Source: Vampirovibrio chlorellavorus
GTDB taxonomy: Bacteria > Cyanobacteriota > Vampirovibrionia > Vampirovibrionales > Vampirovibrionaceae
Length of the DNA: 64,000 nt
Direction: 5' to 3'
NCBI GenBank assembly: GCA_001858525.1
Contig: LAPX01000014.1
Location: 1-64,000 of the forward strand
The notes below the pieces were generated by a model. The model ran no database searches. It saw only the letters and a program-made list of their open reading frames with translations, and was not told the origin of the DNA. Positions 53,670 to 63,135 of this stretch are shown here, one piece after another; positions within the stretch are counted from its first letter, which is position 1, and each line of letters begins with the position of its first letter. A program made the translations under genes and the position numbers.

Positions 53670-53740
53670 TCGTTAAATTTACATCGTTACTCATCCATAA
53701 TGGTTTACCTTACTTCAGTTCGGCGAAAAGAGTAAGAAAC

Positions 53741-54127
53741 ATGCCCCAACGTTCCTCAAAATCCGGCGTTAGTCTGGCCGAATATGGCCTGATTTTAGCT
53801 TGCGTGGTGTGCGTGTGTATTGCCGCCCTACAGAGCCTAGGGTCACAGATCAGTGGAAGTTTTGACTTTATCTCCCAGGAAATCGGTAAAGTCAGTGGCA
53901 GTATAAGCGGCGCATCCAACTCTGCAATTCCACCGGCCGTAATCCCTAACTTGAATGACATTAAGCCGAACACAAACATGAATCCCTATCCTGAATTCGG
54001 TATTGCTGGTACTGCACAAAGTTTCAAGCCTCGTGAACCTGGTGAGAACGGTGGATCCACCGTCATTGGTGAGACTGACTTGTTCGTTGGCACAGTAGCC
54101 GCCCCCCCACGCCCAAAAGGCAAGTAA
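53741..54127 (+). CDS. Flp-like pilin protein
   Basis: A 128-residue protein. The leader MPQRSSKSG precedes VSLAEYGLILACVVCVCIAA, a typical prepilin site (Gly, Glu at +5, Tyr at +6) and helix; LQSLGSQISGSFDFISQEIGK follows as in the next gene. The C-terminal part is Pro/Asn/Gly-rich and ends with basic residues. A purine-rich stretch precedes the ATG. The next gene is its close paralogue, so this appears to be a recent duplication. Confidence 0.82.
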   Translation: MPQRSSKSGVSLAEYGLILACVVCVCIAALQSLGSQISGSFDFISQEIGKVSGSISGASNSAIPPAVIPNLNDIKPNTNMNPYPEFGIAGTAQSFKPREPGENGGSTVIGETDLFVGTVAAPPRPKGK

Positions 54128-54252
54128 TAAAAATGAAGCGAAAAACAAACTTCCCGTGAGTTAAGCACCCAAATATGCAGTCCAACTGCCTGAATCCACC
54201 ATTGCCTCACTGAACACTTCCAGGCAATTCCTACCAACAAAGGGCATCATCT

Positions 54253-54666
54253 ATGTCACATCGTTTATCACAATCGGGCATTAGCCTGGCCGAATATGGC
54301 CTGATATTGGCTTGTGTGGTGTGCTTGTGCGTTGTGGGCTTGCAAAGCCTGGGATCTCAAATCAGTGGAAACTTTGACTTTGTCGCCAAGCAAATTGGTA
54401 AAGTCAGTGGGAGTTTAAATAGCAACAATAGCCCTGCAAGTTCTCCTCCCTCCAGACCCAACCTGAATGGATTTAGCCCAGACACAGATATGGAGCCTTA
54501 TTCTGAAGTCGGCGTCGCTGTTGCCCTGGGAACTTTTATGTTTGAGCCGGAACCAATAAATTTTATATTTGAGGTGAGACCAATAGAAGCCCTGGCACCG
54601 CCAGCAAAGGAACCAATATCCATATTTGCACCCCCTCCGGCCGTTAACCATAACGAAAAAGAGTAA
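54253..54666 (+). CDS. Flp-like pilin protein, paralogue of preceding gene
   Basis: A 137-residue protein with leader MSHRLSQSG, then ISLAEYGLILACVVCLCVVG, and the same LQSLGSQISGNFDFVAKQIG block as the preceding pilin; the two are nearly identical over the first 50 residues and diverge after. The tail is Pro/Glu-rich (EPINFIFEVRPIEALAPPAK). AAAGGG lies eight bases before the ATG. Several Flp-type pilin copies in tandem are common where several subunits or dose variants exist. Confidence 0.82.
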   Translation: MSHRLSQSGISLAEYGLILACVVCLCVVGLQSLGSQISGNFDFVAKQIGKVSGSLNSNNSPASSPPSRPNLNGFSPDTDMEPYSEVGVAVALGTFMFEPEPINFIFEVRPIEALAPPAKEPISIFAPPPAVNHNEKE

Positions 54667-54789
54667 GTTAAACAACACTGCCATCTGATTCTCAGAGACC
54701 TGTTTTAGTAACTTGTCCACACCATGAGTTATTCAGGCCCTTATCCTCAATAAAGCCCCTTGTGTAGAAGATCCAAATTGTTCTTTAAA

Positions 54790-54837
54790 TTACCCCTTCA
54801 AAATATTGCGGGCAATGACAATGCGCTGAATTTCGGA
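54790..54837 (-). pseudogene. Remnant of a second acyl-CoA dehydrogenase 3' end
   Basis: On the minus strand these 48 bases encode [15 protein letters not shown] and a stop, matching the last 15 residues of the acd gene that ends 167 bp away ([15 protein letters not shown]). The nucleotide differences are nearly all at third positions, so the copy diverged as a coding gene. Upstream of this point similarity stops abruptly. Confidence 0.75.
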
Positions 54838-54956
54838 AGGCCAGCCGGGCCTGACAAAGCTTTGAGCCCTCAACATAATGAGCCTAAAGAGAGAAAGAAA
54901 CCTACCCAAAAGAGCAAAGTCAAAGGGCCAGGCCCATTCATTTTGAATAAGTATGA

Positions 54957-56126
54957 TTACCCGTTTAGAATATTTCGGGCAATCACAATGCGCTGGATTT
55001 CAGAGGTGCCTTCCCCGATCTCGCACAGTTTGGCATCCCGCAAGTACCGCTCCACCGGGAAATCCTTGGTGTAGCCATAGCCACCATGAATCTGAATGGC
55101 CGCATTGGCCGCTCTGGAAGCCACCTCAGAAGCGTACAATTTGGCCATGCTGGCCTCCTTGGTAAAGGGCAATCCAGCCAGCTTCAAGCGTCCGGCATTG
55201 TAAACCAGCAAGCGGGCCGCCTCAATTTCCACGGCCATATTGGCCAGCATAAACTGAATGGCCTGGAACTCGGCGATGGCCTTGCCAAACTGCTTACGCT
55301 CCCTGGCGTAGCGCAAGGCTTTATCCAAAGACCCTTGCGCAATGCCCACGGCCAAGGCCCCAATGGAAATGCGCCCATTGTCCAGGGTTTGCATAAAGTA
55401 CTTGAAGCCTTTGCCCTCTTCACCAATCAGGTTTTCCGCCGGAATTTTGGCGTTATCGAATTGCAGCGTGCCCCAGTCAGAGCCCCGCATGCCTAGCTTC
55501 TCATCCTTGGCCCCCAGTGAAAAGCCCGGTGTGTCTTTCTCAAAGATAAAGGCACTGATTCCCTTGGTGCCGACGCCTTTTTCAGTAACCGCAGTGGCAA
55601 TAAACGTTTCCGCGTAGTTGGCATTGGTAATAAAAATTTTGGTGCCATTCAAGACATAATGATCGCCCTGTTTGACGGCATTGGTTTCAGTGCCACCGGA
55701 ATCTGATCCGGCATTGGGCTCCGTCAGACCATAAGCGCCCAAGCGTTTCCCGGAACACAAATCGGGCAAATATTTCTGCTTCTGGGCCTCATTGCCAAAC
55801 AGGTAAATGGGCATCACCACCAGAGAGGTATGAGCCGCCACCCCCAAGGCCGTGGAAGCACACACCCTGGCCAATTCTTCCACCGCAATGGCATAACTGA
55901 GGTAATCCGCACCAGCCCCGCCGTATTGCTCATCCACCGGCAAGCCCAGCAGACCCATCTCGGCCATTTCCTGGAAGGTTTCCACCGGAAAACGGCAGTT
56001 CCTATCAATTTCTGCGGCACGAGGCTCCACGGTACTGACGGCATAATCCCGAACCATATCGCGAATCATTCGCTGCTGCTCGGTTAAACCCCATTTGTCC
56101 TCACTGACGTCTACTGTAAGCGCCAT
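54957..56126 (-). CDS. Acyl-CoA dehydrogenase
   Basis: A 389-residue FAD enzyme of the short/medium-chain acyl-CoA dehydrogenase type, making trans-2-enoyl-CoA. It has [18 protein letters not shown], the flavin-binding [14 protein letters not shown] region, [17 protein letters not shown] and the C-terminal [20 protein letters not shown] with the catalytic Glu in [12 protein letters not shown]. The chain specificity is not determined; butyryl-CoA dehydrogenase-like sequences are close. AAGGAGG lies four to five bases before the ATG. A remnant of a second copy follows it, and a candidate structured RNA lies about 200 bp upstream. No ETF genes are in the window. Confidence 0.93.
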   Translation of the reverse strand: MALTVDVSEDKWGLTEQQRMIRDMVRDYAVSTVEPRAAEIDRNCRFPVETFQEMAEMGLLGLPVDEQYGGAGADYLSYAIAVEELARVCASTALGVAAHTSLVVMPIYLFGNEAQKQKYLPDLCSGKRLGAYGLTEPNAGSDSGGTETNAVKQGDHYVLNGTKIFITNANYAETFIATAVTEKGVGTKGISAFIFEKDTPGFSLGAKDEKLGMRGSDWGTLQFDNAKIPAENLIGEEGKGFKYFMQTLDNGRISIGALAVGIAQGSLDKALRYARERKQFGKAIAEFQAIQFMLANMAVEIEAARLLVYNAGRLKLAGLPFTKEASMAKLYASEVASRAANAAIQIHGGYGYTKDFPVERYLRDAKLCEIGEGTSEIQRIVIARNILNG

Positions 56127-56325
56127 GCTGCCTCCTTAATCTTCACTGCCGCCCAAGCAAAAAAGGCGGACGACTCATAAAACAGTTCATAAAACGATTC
56201 AAAAATGCTTGCTGTGGTCAGCCCCGCGCTCATTCAGCAAAGCCTAAATTGGATGTCCCTCTATTGTACGTCATTCTGAACGTCATTTTGAATTCCAGAG
56301 CCCCCCGTATTTCGGTAATTCCAAT

Positions 56326-56408
56326 AAAAAGAGCCCATCCAAACCAGCTTGGCTGGATTCACCGTACCCATCACTCGGTGCATTGAATGATTTATACTAT
56401 ACGGGCTC
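56326..56408 (-). ncRNA. Candidate structured RNA, upstream of acyl-CoA dehydrogenase gene
   Basis: On the minus strand, GAGCCC (56408-56403) and GGGCTC (56336-56331) close a junction holding two hairpins, CACCG-loop-CGGTG and ATCCA-CCA-loop-TGG-TGGAT with an internal loop, and TTTTT follows. The layout suits a leader or small RNA ending at an intrinsic terminator. It is not a recognised family and lacks the T-arm of a tRNA. The rest of the 419-bp gap (56127-56545) shows no gene. Confidence 0.4.
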
Positions 56409-56545
56409 AACAGCACAATTCAATGCCTCGGCCAGAACATCCATTTGCCAAACGCAAACGCCTTCATTATTCTGAATGCAGCTCCCCCTTCTCCGGTACA
56501 AAAAAACCTGTGTTGATATTCATAGAATTGCGGAATTGAACCACC

Positions 56546-57211
56546 ATGAACCCAAGCGACCCTGATTCCACCACCTTTTTCAAAACCTTTCCTGTTGGCC
56601 CTTTGCAATGCAACTGCACCATTATTGGCGATAAAGTCAGTGGGGAAGCCATTTTGGTGGATCCGGGTGGCAGTCCAGAACGCATTATGAGCATTCTGAA
56701 CGAAGCGGGATTGCGAGTGACCCGAATTATCCATACCCACGCCCACTTCGATCACTTTTTGGCCGCCGGGCAAATTCATGAGCAAACCGGCGCCCCGCTT
56801 TGCCTGCACCAAGAGGACAAGCCCCTGTGGCAAAATCTGGAAATGCAGTGCAGCCGCTTTGGAGTCCCCTTTGAACCGGTGCCAGAACCCCATCAGTGGC
56901 TGGAGCATGAGGAAACACTTCAGGCAGGCAGCGTGACCGGTCAAGCCTTGTTCACCCCGGGTCATACCCCAGGGTCTATGAGCTTTTGGTTTGAGGACAG
57001 CAATCTACTGATTGCCGGGGATACCTTATTTAAAGGGGCCATTGGACGCACCGATTTATGGGGTGGCGATTATCCCACCATTGAACGCTCCATCCAATCG
57101 CAGCTTTACACCCTGAATGAAAGTGCTACAGTCATCACCGGCCATGGCCCTTCCACCGTGTTGGGCGATGAAATGCGTCACAATCCTTACGTGCGTGCGC
57201 TGCCAAAATAA
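56546..57211 (+). CDS. MBL-fold (glyoxalase II-like) metallo-hydrolase
   Basis: A 221-residue metallo-beta-lactamase fold hydrolase. The metal ligands are in HTHAHFDH, GHTPGS, GDTLF and TGHGPST, the order of the glyoxalase II / YcbL group. The N-terminus (FPVGPLQCNCTIIGD) is also typical. At this length it lacks the C-terminal domain of true hydroxyacylglutathione hydrolase, so it is the short YcbL type with unclear substrate. No Shine-Dalgarno is obvious before the ATG. It is divergent from acd. Confidence 0.88.
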   Translation: MNPSDPDSTTFFKTFPVGPLQCNCTIIGDKVSGEAILVDPGGSPERIMSILNEAGLRVTRIIHTHAHFDHFLAAGQIHEQTGAPLCLHQEDKPLWQNLEMQCSRFGVPFEPVPEPHQWLEHEETLQAGSVTGQALFTPGHTPGSMSFWFEDSNLLIAGDTLFKGAIGRTDLWGGDYPTIERSIQSQLYTLNESATVITGHGPSTVLGDEMRHNPYVRALPK

Positions 57212-57264
57212 GAAGCGTCTCTTCTAAAACTTTTAGACTGTTGCCAGAAAAAATGGTCAGTGGC

Positions 57265-60200
57265 CTAATTTTGATGAATGGGCAAAGTCACCACAAACGT
57301 GGTACCGCAACCCAATTGACTGCGCGCGGTGACCTGACCGTGATGGCGATCCACAATTTTTTTAACAATGGCCAGTCCCAAGCCAGAACCGCCCCCATAG
57401 TCCTGTTCCCCGTGCAAACGCTCAAACAGGGTAAAAATACGATCCAGATACTTTTCATCAAAGCCAATGCCGTTATCCTGCACCCGGATCTCGCAGCGCT
57501 GATCACCCACCGGTACTGCCGAAACTTCTATCACCGGCGGTACACCCGGACGATGAAACTTGAGGGCATTCCCAATTAAATTTTGCAGCACCTGCTGCAT
57601 TTGCACGCCATCGGCATCAATGGTCACCATCGGTCCAATGCTGATTTTTCCGGCGTTTTCCCGAACCATCCCCTCTAAATCAGAAACCACCTCTTCGGCA
57701 ACCTGTTTTAAATCCACGGGCACAAAGGGCTTTCCCTTTCGACCAATGCGAGACAAGGCCAGCAAATCGCTGATCAGGCTTTGCATTTTAGTGGTGGCAC
57801 GCTGCATACGGTTCAGATAATCCAGACTTTCCTCATCCAGCCGATCGGCCACAGCTGTTCGTAAGTAATCGCTAAACATCATGACCTTTCGCAATGGAGC
57901 TTGCAGATCGTGGGAGGCCACGGTGGCAAATTGCTCCAGCTCCTTGTTGCTGTATTCCAAACGAGCCGCGTAATTTTTAAGGGCCTGCTCGCTCAATCTC
58001 AACTCCTGCGTCAACCGTTCCCTTAAGGCTTCACTACGAACCGCCAGAATCAAGTTGGCGCAAGCCGCCAAATAGGGGGCCAAATTATCAGCCAGCGCTT
58101 GGCTATAGCCCTGCGGTCGATTGGCCAGACCCACCATGCCAATCATCTGCTCTCCCTTGTGGATGGGTAGTCCCATAAAGGCGTTCAGGGGTGGATGCCC
58201 ATGAGGCAGCCCACCTCGACGGGGATCGTGAACCGGGTCTTCGGAAATCACCACTTGTCCGGACAACATGACCGCACCGAACAAGGTTTTAAGATTATGG
58301 AACTCCATGCCATTGTCCAGACTTTGCTGGTAAAGACGATTGGTTTCCTCGTTCCAGGAAATATCGGTTAAAAAATTGGTTTTGAGGTAAGGCTGACCCT
58401 CACTGTCCGTAAACACCTCTCCAATAAATCCATATTCACTGTTGGTATATTCCAGCAAACGGTTAAGCAGGTTTTTAAATACCTGCTTATTATCCTGCGT
58501 GCCAATAAACTGATTTTGCGCATCGCTGATGATATTAATGAGATTGTAGCTGTTTTCCAGCGCCTCAATGGCCTTTTGCTCTTGCTGATGCAACTCCAGC
58601 TGATAAAAAACCAGGCCCAGATAATTGCTGACATCTTGCAACGCCTCCAGGTCCGTGTCCGACCAAAAATCGGCGATAGAGCAATGTTGTACATTCAAGG
58701 AGCCATACGTTTTGCCCAAATAGCGCACCGGCAAACGAATGTAGGAACGAATTTGATACCGTTCCAACAAAATAGTTTTCAACTCTGACGAGGCTTCTTC
58801 CGCCTGATGCGCAGGGACAGCGGCATCTTTCAAACACTTCCCCAAAATTTCCATAAACACATCAACCGAAGTGATGGGAGAGGTCAATGCTTTCAAGCAG
58901 TCCGTCAGATACAGCCTGGCAAACTCGGTTAAGGCCGGCGAGAAATCTGAAGCATGAAATGGCACAATATCCTCAGACCTTAAATATTGATATGATAAAT
59001 CAAAAGAAGACCCCTCACCGGCTGAGTCAGAGGCATAGTAAATTATCACAACCCGATCAGCATGCATTTGCTTGCCAACCATCCGAACCGCCTGATCAAA
59101 GACCGACTCGACATTCCTGGCCCTGGAAGCCAACTCCAATATGGTGCGGATCAATTGCTCCCGCTCCAGATTTTTTTGCAAACTCCGCTGAGCCTCTTTT
59201 TGCTTGGAAATATCCATAATCAGCACCACCGCGGAGTTATTGTCACCATCCTCCAGTGTGGCGACTGTAACCAGCGCATCCATCCGAGTGCCATCTTTGC
59301 GGAAATACTGTTTTTCAAAAGCCCGGTATATTCCAAACAGCTTTAACTGGGAAACCATTTCATGGCTGAAGTCCATATATTCAGGCGGGGTGATCCCCCA
59401 CATATTCAATCCCTCTGCAATGTCATCCCGAGTAAAACCGGTCATTTGCTCAAAGGCTTGATTAAAGTCTAAAATCTTTCCATCCATTTGGGTGTACAAA
59501 ATACCAATCAAATTGGCGTCCATCACCCGCTGCATACGCAGGCTGGACTGGCGCTCCTCGGTGGCGTCAACCGCCAGCATGATGTACCCCATAAATTGAC
59601 CATCTGACTGAAAGCGAGGAACGCCGTTGTTTCTCAAAAACCGAACGGCGCCATCATGTCGAATCGCTCGATACTCAAAAGTAAATGGCTGATGCTTTGG
59701 AAAGGCGGCATTATAAATTTCTATGAGTTTTTGGCGATCCTCTGGGAGAATAAATCGCGTCAAGCCTTTTTCTACCAGCGATTGAGAGGACTCATTGGTA
59801 AAGTCCTGACAAGCCCGATTGTAATACACAGCGTCTCCCGTCGCGTCAGTAAGTACAATAAAAGCAGGGGTGGCATCCGCCAGAATCTGAAACCGGGATT
59901 CACTTTCAACAACCTGTTGGCGCACTTCCTTCAATTCAGTGATATCGGAAACCAGCCCCAACACACGGGGAAGCCCCCCATCCCGTCGGGGGATAACGCT
60001 GGCCCGAACATACAAAAGCCGATAAGAACCATTGGCATGCCGCATCCGCATTTCAAATTCATACAACTTTTGTTCGCTCAGGCTGACTTGCACAAAAGAC
60101 TGTAAACGGACCACATCATCCGGATGATACAAGTGCTCCACGTCTTCAAGACGCAAAGGTTTTTGCTGTTTCTCCAAACCCAGCATTTCATAGAGGCGAT

Positions 60201-60915
60201 CGTTCCAATAAACCTCGTTAGTGCGGAGATCCCATTCCCAAATTCCATCGCGACTGGCCGTTATCACCAGCCGCATGCGATCATCCACCTCTTGCGCCTC
60301 AGTGGCCAAGATTTTCCGTTCAATCAACAGTCCCAGTAACTGAGCCACGGTTTGTAAAAACACCAATTCCGCGCTTTCAAACACACGCTCGTCATAGCCA
60401 GCCACTTCCAAAGCGCCAAATCCATGCCCCGCCCCTGAAATGCGAACGGTCAGGCCACAGACAAACCCTTGATAATCAGGCTGGCTGAAATCGGGCTGTT
60501 CCGCATTTAACAAAGATGAAAAAACCACGGACTGCCCACAGACCATGGACATGGCATAACTGGCCCATTGCCCAAAGCCAGACGGCAGCAATTCATCCAC
60601 GGGATGATGGTTCCAGTCCTGGTTGGCCCGCAATATCCATCCTTGCTCCTGGGCCAACTCCAGCACCCGGGCGCATGGCAAGCCCAAGGCCCAGCAAACA
60701 TCCTGAGTCACCTGCTCCAAAAGGGCGGCCAGCGTCAATGTTTTGGCCTCATCGTGAGTCAGGCGGTTATAAACCGATTGAAAACGTCCCTGTAAGTCCA
60801 ACTGACGCTGTACGGCCATGGCGTCCTCATCTGCAGAACCGGATTCGCCAGACTGGGCTGGACTCGTGGCTGACTCCGAAGCATTCATAAAACTTGAATC
60901 TGATGGGTCGTTCAT
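57265..60915 (-). CDS. Multi-sensor PAS/GAF histidine kinase
   Basis: A 1216-residue soluble sensor kinase. In order: an N-terminal GAF-like domain (about 50-205), three PAS domains (about 215-335 with GIWEWDLRTNEVYWNDRLYE, 340-460, 465-585 ending ISKQKEAQ), a second GAF (about 595-780), a third GAF (about 800-990), a HisKA domain with phospho-His in ASHDLQAPLRKVMMF, and an HATPase with NALKFH, DNGIGFD and GGGSGLGLAIVKK. There is no membrane segment and no receiver domain. No response regulator gene is adjacent, so the partner is unknown. The first GAF shows no obvious chromophore Cys. ATG 60915 is chosen; a TTG at 60951 extends it. Confidence 0.92.
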   Translation of the reverse strand: MNDPSDSSFMNASESATSPAQSGESGSADEDAMAVQRQLDLQGRFQSVYNRLTHDEAKTLTLAALLEQVTQDVCWALGLPCARVLELAQEQGWILRANQDWNHHPVDELLPSGFGQWASYAMSMVCGQSVVFSSLLNAEQPDFSQPDYQGFVCGLTVRISGAGHGFGALEVAGYDERVFESAELVFLQTVAQLLGLLIERKILATEAQEVDDRMRLVITASRDGIWEWDLRTNEVYWNDRLYEMLGLEKQQKPLRLEDVEHLYHPDDVVRLQSFVQVSLSEQKLYEFEMRMRHANGSYRLLYVRASVIPRRDGGLPRVLGLVSDITELKEVRQQVVESESRFQILADATPAFIVLTDATGDAVYYNRACQDFTNESSQSLVEKGLTRFILPEDRQKLIEIYNAAFPKHQPFTFEYRAIRHDGAVRFLRNNGVPRFQSDGQFMGYIMLAVDATEERQSSLRMQRVMDANLIGILYTQMDGKILDFNQAFEQMTGFTRDDIAEGLNMWGITPPEYMDFSHEMVSQLKLFGIYRAFEKQYFRKDGTRMDALVTVATLEDGDNNSAVVLIMDISKQKEAQRSLQKNLEREQLIRTILELASRARNVESVFDQAVRMVGKQMHADRVVIIYYASDSAGEGSSFDLSYQYLRSEDIVPFHASDFSPALTEFARLYLTDCLKALTSPITSVDVFMEILGKCLKDAAVPAHQAEEASSELKTILLERYQIRSYIRLPVRYLGKTYGSLNVQHCSIADFWSDTDLEALQDVSNYLGLVFYQLELHQQEQKAIEALENSYNLINIISDAQNQFIGTQDNKQVFKNLLNRLLEYTNSEYGFIGEVFTDSEGQPYLKTNFLTDISWNEETNRLYQQSLDNGMEFHNLKTLFGAVMLSGQVVISEDPVHDPRRGGLPHGHPPLNAFMGLPIHKGEQMIGMVGLANRPQGYSQALADNLAPYLAACANLILAVRSEALRERLTQELRLSEQALKNYAARLEYSNKELEQFATVASHDLQAPLRKVMMFSDYLRTAVADRLDEESLDYLNRMQRATTKMQSLISDLLALSRIGRKGKPFVPVDLKQVAEEVVSDLEGMVRENAGKISIGPMVTIDADGVQMQQVLQNLIGNALKFHRPGVPPVIEVSAVPVGDQRCEIRVQDNGIGFDEKYLDRIFTLFERLHGEQDYGGGSGLGLAIVKKIVDRHHGQVTARSQLGCGTTFVVTLPIHQN

Positions 60916-61095
60916 AACCTGAAACAGCGAAAGCCGTTTATTGAAAGACAAAACTGGAAGTTATACTAGGAGAAAGTTAATCATAAAGATACTTTCATCT
61001 AAATTAGCCAATTCGCTTAAAATATCAAAGATACCGGTTTTTCAAATGCCCCTGAAATAGCGGACACCCCTATTAAACCCCTTAATGCCGCCCGA

Positions 61096-61971
61096 ATGAA
61101 AACCACCCACCCCCATTCAACCAGAGCCAACTCACCAAAATCCGTGCTGATCAGTGGCGCCAATAGCGGCATTGGTCTCTGTTGCGCCGTGCACCTAGCG
61201 AACAAAGGGTACCGGGTCTTTGCGGGTTACCGCAATCCGGCAGACGCAGCAAGACTGGCAGCCAAGCATCCGGCGATCATTCCGGTGCCTCTGGAATTAA
61301 CCAGTCAAACCAGCCTTAAAAATGCGCTGAGCACCATCACTGAACAATTAAACGGTGCTTCTCTGGATGGATTGGTGAATAATGCCGGCGTGGTTATCAG
61401 TGGCCCGCTGGAATTTGTGTCGCTGGCGGGTTGGCGGCACCAACTGGAGGTCAATTTAATGGGGCCAGTGGCGTTAACCCAGCAGTGCCTGCCATTGTTA
61501 CGCCAAAGCAGAGGCCGGATTATCAACATCGGTTCTGTGTCAGGCATTATGACCCTGCCCTTTCTATCCCCCTACTCTGTCTCCAAATTGGGATTGGCCG
61601 CCATTTCTGACGCCTTGCGTGTGGAACTCAAGCCCTGGGGCATTCAGGTAGCCCTGATTGAACCCGGTAATATCAACACGCCCATCTGGGAAAAATCACT
61701 GAACACCGCCAAAACCGCAGAGTGCAACTACCCGCCCGACTATGCCAATTTATACGGGCAGGCCATGGACAAAGTAAAAGCCGCCTCCCAAAAAGCGGCC
61801 GCCAAAAGCATTGAAGCCGAAGTGGTGGCCAAGGCGGTCTATCATGCCCTCAGCGCTCCCCAAGCCAAAACGCGATACCCACTGGGCCTTGAAGTGCAAC
61901 TGCGCCGACTGCTGACCCTGCTTCCCGACAAACTACGGGATTGGCTTATTACCCGGCAATTGACGCTTTAA
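61096..61971 (+). CDS. Short-chain dehydrogenase/reductase (SDR)
   Basis: A 291-residue classical SDR. The NAD(P)-binding motif is VLISGANSGIGLC (TGxxxGIG with Ser), then NNAGVV, and the catalytic IGSVSG Ser with YSVSK (Tyr and Lys). The Arg residues after the first strand (FAGYRNPADA) favour NADP. The C-terminal region (GNINTPIWEKSL and onwards) is longer than average and helical, similar to retinol/steroid-type members. No substrate can be named. There is no visible Shine-Dalgarno. It is a single gene, convergent with the next. Confidence 0.88.
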   Translation: MKTTHPHSTRANSPKSVLISGANSGIGLCCAVHLANKGYRVFAGYRNPADAARLAAKHPAIIPVPLELTSQTSLKNALSTITEQLNGASLDGLVNNAGVVISGPLEFVSLAGWRHQLEVNLMGPVALTQQCLPLLRQSRGRIINIGSVSGIMTLPFLSPYSVSKLGLAAISDALRVELKPWGIQVALIEPGNINTPIWEKSLNTAKTAECNYPPDYANLYGQAMDKVKAASQKAAAKSIEAEVVAKAVYHALSAPQAKTRYPLGLEVQLRRLLTLLPDKLRDWLITRQLTL

Positions 61972-62016
61972 GCTTAAGCAAGAAGCCGCGTGTGGTGAAG
62001 GTCGCTTCATCCAAAT

Positions 62017-62538
62017 TTAAAGCTTGTGGGGGGTGAAAAAGCGATTCAGAATGGGGATCAATCGATCCGGGAAGCGCTCATCATCGTGAGGAGCCACCAC
62101 AATGCGGGAACAAAACTGGGGGGAACTTAATCGGTCCAGGGTGCCACAACGGGCCAGTTCCGGAACCAGAATGTTTTGGACAGCCACCACATTCACCCGA
62201 CGGCCCAGAGCATAGCCCACTTCAAAGGCGGTCAACGGATCAAACTCCTCGCCATAGTATATGGCGATCATCAAGTTGGCCCGGTTAATGGCATCCAGGC
62301 AAGCTTCCGTGTACAAAATGTCCAAATCTTCGGCAGCGTTGCCGGTTAAGGTTAAATCAGCGGCCGGTTGCCAATGTTCCAGAGCGCCATGCTCAGCCAG
62401 CTCCGGACGAATTTCCTCCGGCATGAACAGCGGATAGTTGTAAGAACGCACCAACTTGGCCACCCGCTGATTGAAAGCGCGTTGCTCTGGGGTGTCATAA
62501 GGAGCGGCAAGGTAAACCAATTCTGTGAAACTTAACAT
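62017..62538 (-). CDS. Nucleoside 2-deoxyribosyltransferase-like protein
   Basis: A 173-residue protein matching the nucleoside 2-deoxyribosyltransferase family in layout: a first strand LVYLAAPYDTPEQRAF, LDAINRANLMIAIYYGEE with the Asp-rich turn, and DPLTAFEVGYALGRRVNV with the catalytic Glu. Members transfer deoxyribose between bases or hydrolyse nucleotide bonds; many relatives are of unknown substrate. The ATG at 62538 is the only evident start. The gene is convergent with the SDR. Confidence 0.8.
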   Translation of the reverse strand: MLSFTELVYLAAPYDTPEQRAFNQRVAKLVRSYNYPLFMPEEIRPELAEHGALEHWQPAADLTLTGNAAEDLDILYTEACLDAINRANLMIAIYYGEEFDPLTAFEVGYALGRRVNVVAVQNILVPELARCGTLDRLSSPQFCSRIVVAPHDDERFPDRLIPILNRFFTPHKL

Positions 62539-62844
62539 GGGTATTAGTTTAGCGGAAAGCCAGGGCCTTGAAAATGCGCTGGGTCATTTCGATACCGGAC
62601 CGTGATCCGAAATAGGGATCGAAACAGGCAATTTTGACCAATTGATTGTTTTTATTAAAAAGTAGGCTGTACTTGGGTAGGAATAACGTGTGTGAGAGCA
62701 ATGTCAGTCATTGCAATGAATCTCAACATTCGCCTGAAAGCGTTTGTGAGCTTCTAAGACACAGCTAAGCCAAACCCCAAGACTATTTCATTGAAGTCAT
62801 CAAGGTACATTACGTGTGTGACGGTGTGGGAAGGATGTGGACAT
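62539..62844 (+). promoter_or_regulatory. Intergenic region with short inverted repeat
   Basis: No gene is seen. GCAATG-TCAGT-CATTGC (62698-62714) overlaps the palindrome CATTGCAATG (62709-62718). TTGACC lies near 62634, but no convincing -10 follows at a regular distance. Confidence 0.35.
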
Positions 62845-63057
62845 ATGCAACAACAAACGCAAACCCCGCAAAGAGGACGGCAACATCAAGCTCCTGGAAA
62901 TCCTTACTTGCAAGTGGCGGCCAAGGCTCCGCCCAAACCGAAGCAATCGCTGTCGTATGCTTCGTTCGCCATTAATTACCGCAATCGGTCCACACCGGCC
63001 ATCTTGCACGATCTGGTGCAAATGGTGGGCTATCAGGCCAAAGCCCTGCTGAAATAA
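62845..63057 (+). CDS. Small hypothetical protein
   Basis: A 70-residue basic protein beginning MQQQTQTPQRGRQHQ, with Gln/Pro/Lys-rich first half and YASFAINYRNRSTPAILHDL near the end; no family recognised. AAGGA lies nine bases before ATG 62845, whereas the open frame extends upstream to 62791 without a site. It ends about 190 bp before hom. The initiation site is the main support. Confidence 0.6.
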   Translation: MQQQTQTPQRGRQHQAPGNPYLQVAAKAPPKPKQSLSYASFAINYRNRSTPAILHDLVQMVGYQAKALLK

Positions 63058-63135
63058 AGCCGGGCAAAGACTCACATCGGGATCGGCCATTGGGGATAGT
63101 TTCTGTGGTAAGGGTTGTCAGATTATAAACACTGA

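Noticed and set aside
56331-56408. tRNA gene on the minus strand
   Set aside because: The 78-base size and the GAGCCC/GGGCTC ends suggested an acceptor stem, but there is no T-arm consensus and no D-arm, and the end runs into T5.
56420-56965. 181-codon minus-strand open frame
   Set aside because: It is antisense to the MBL hydrolase with its complete metal motifs.
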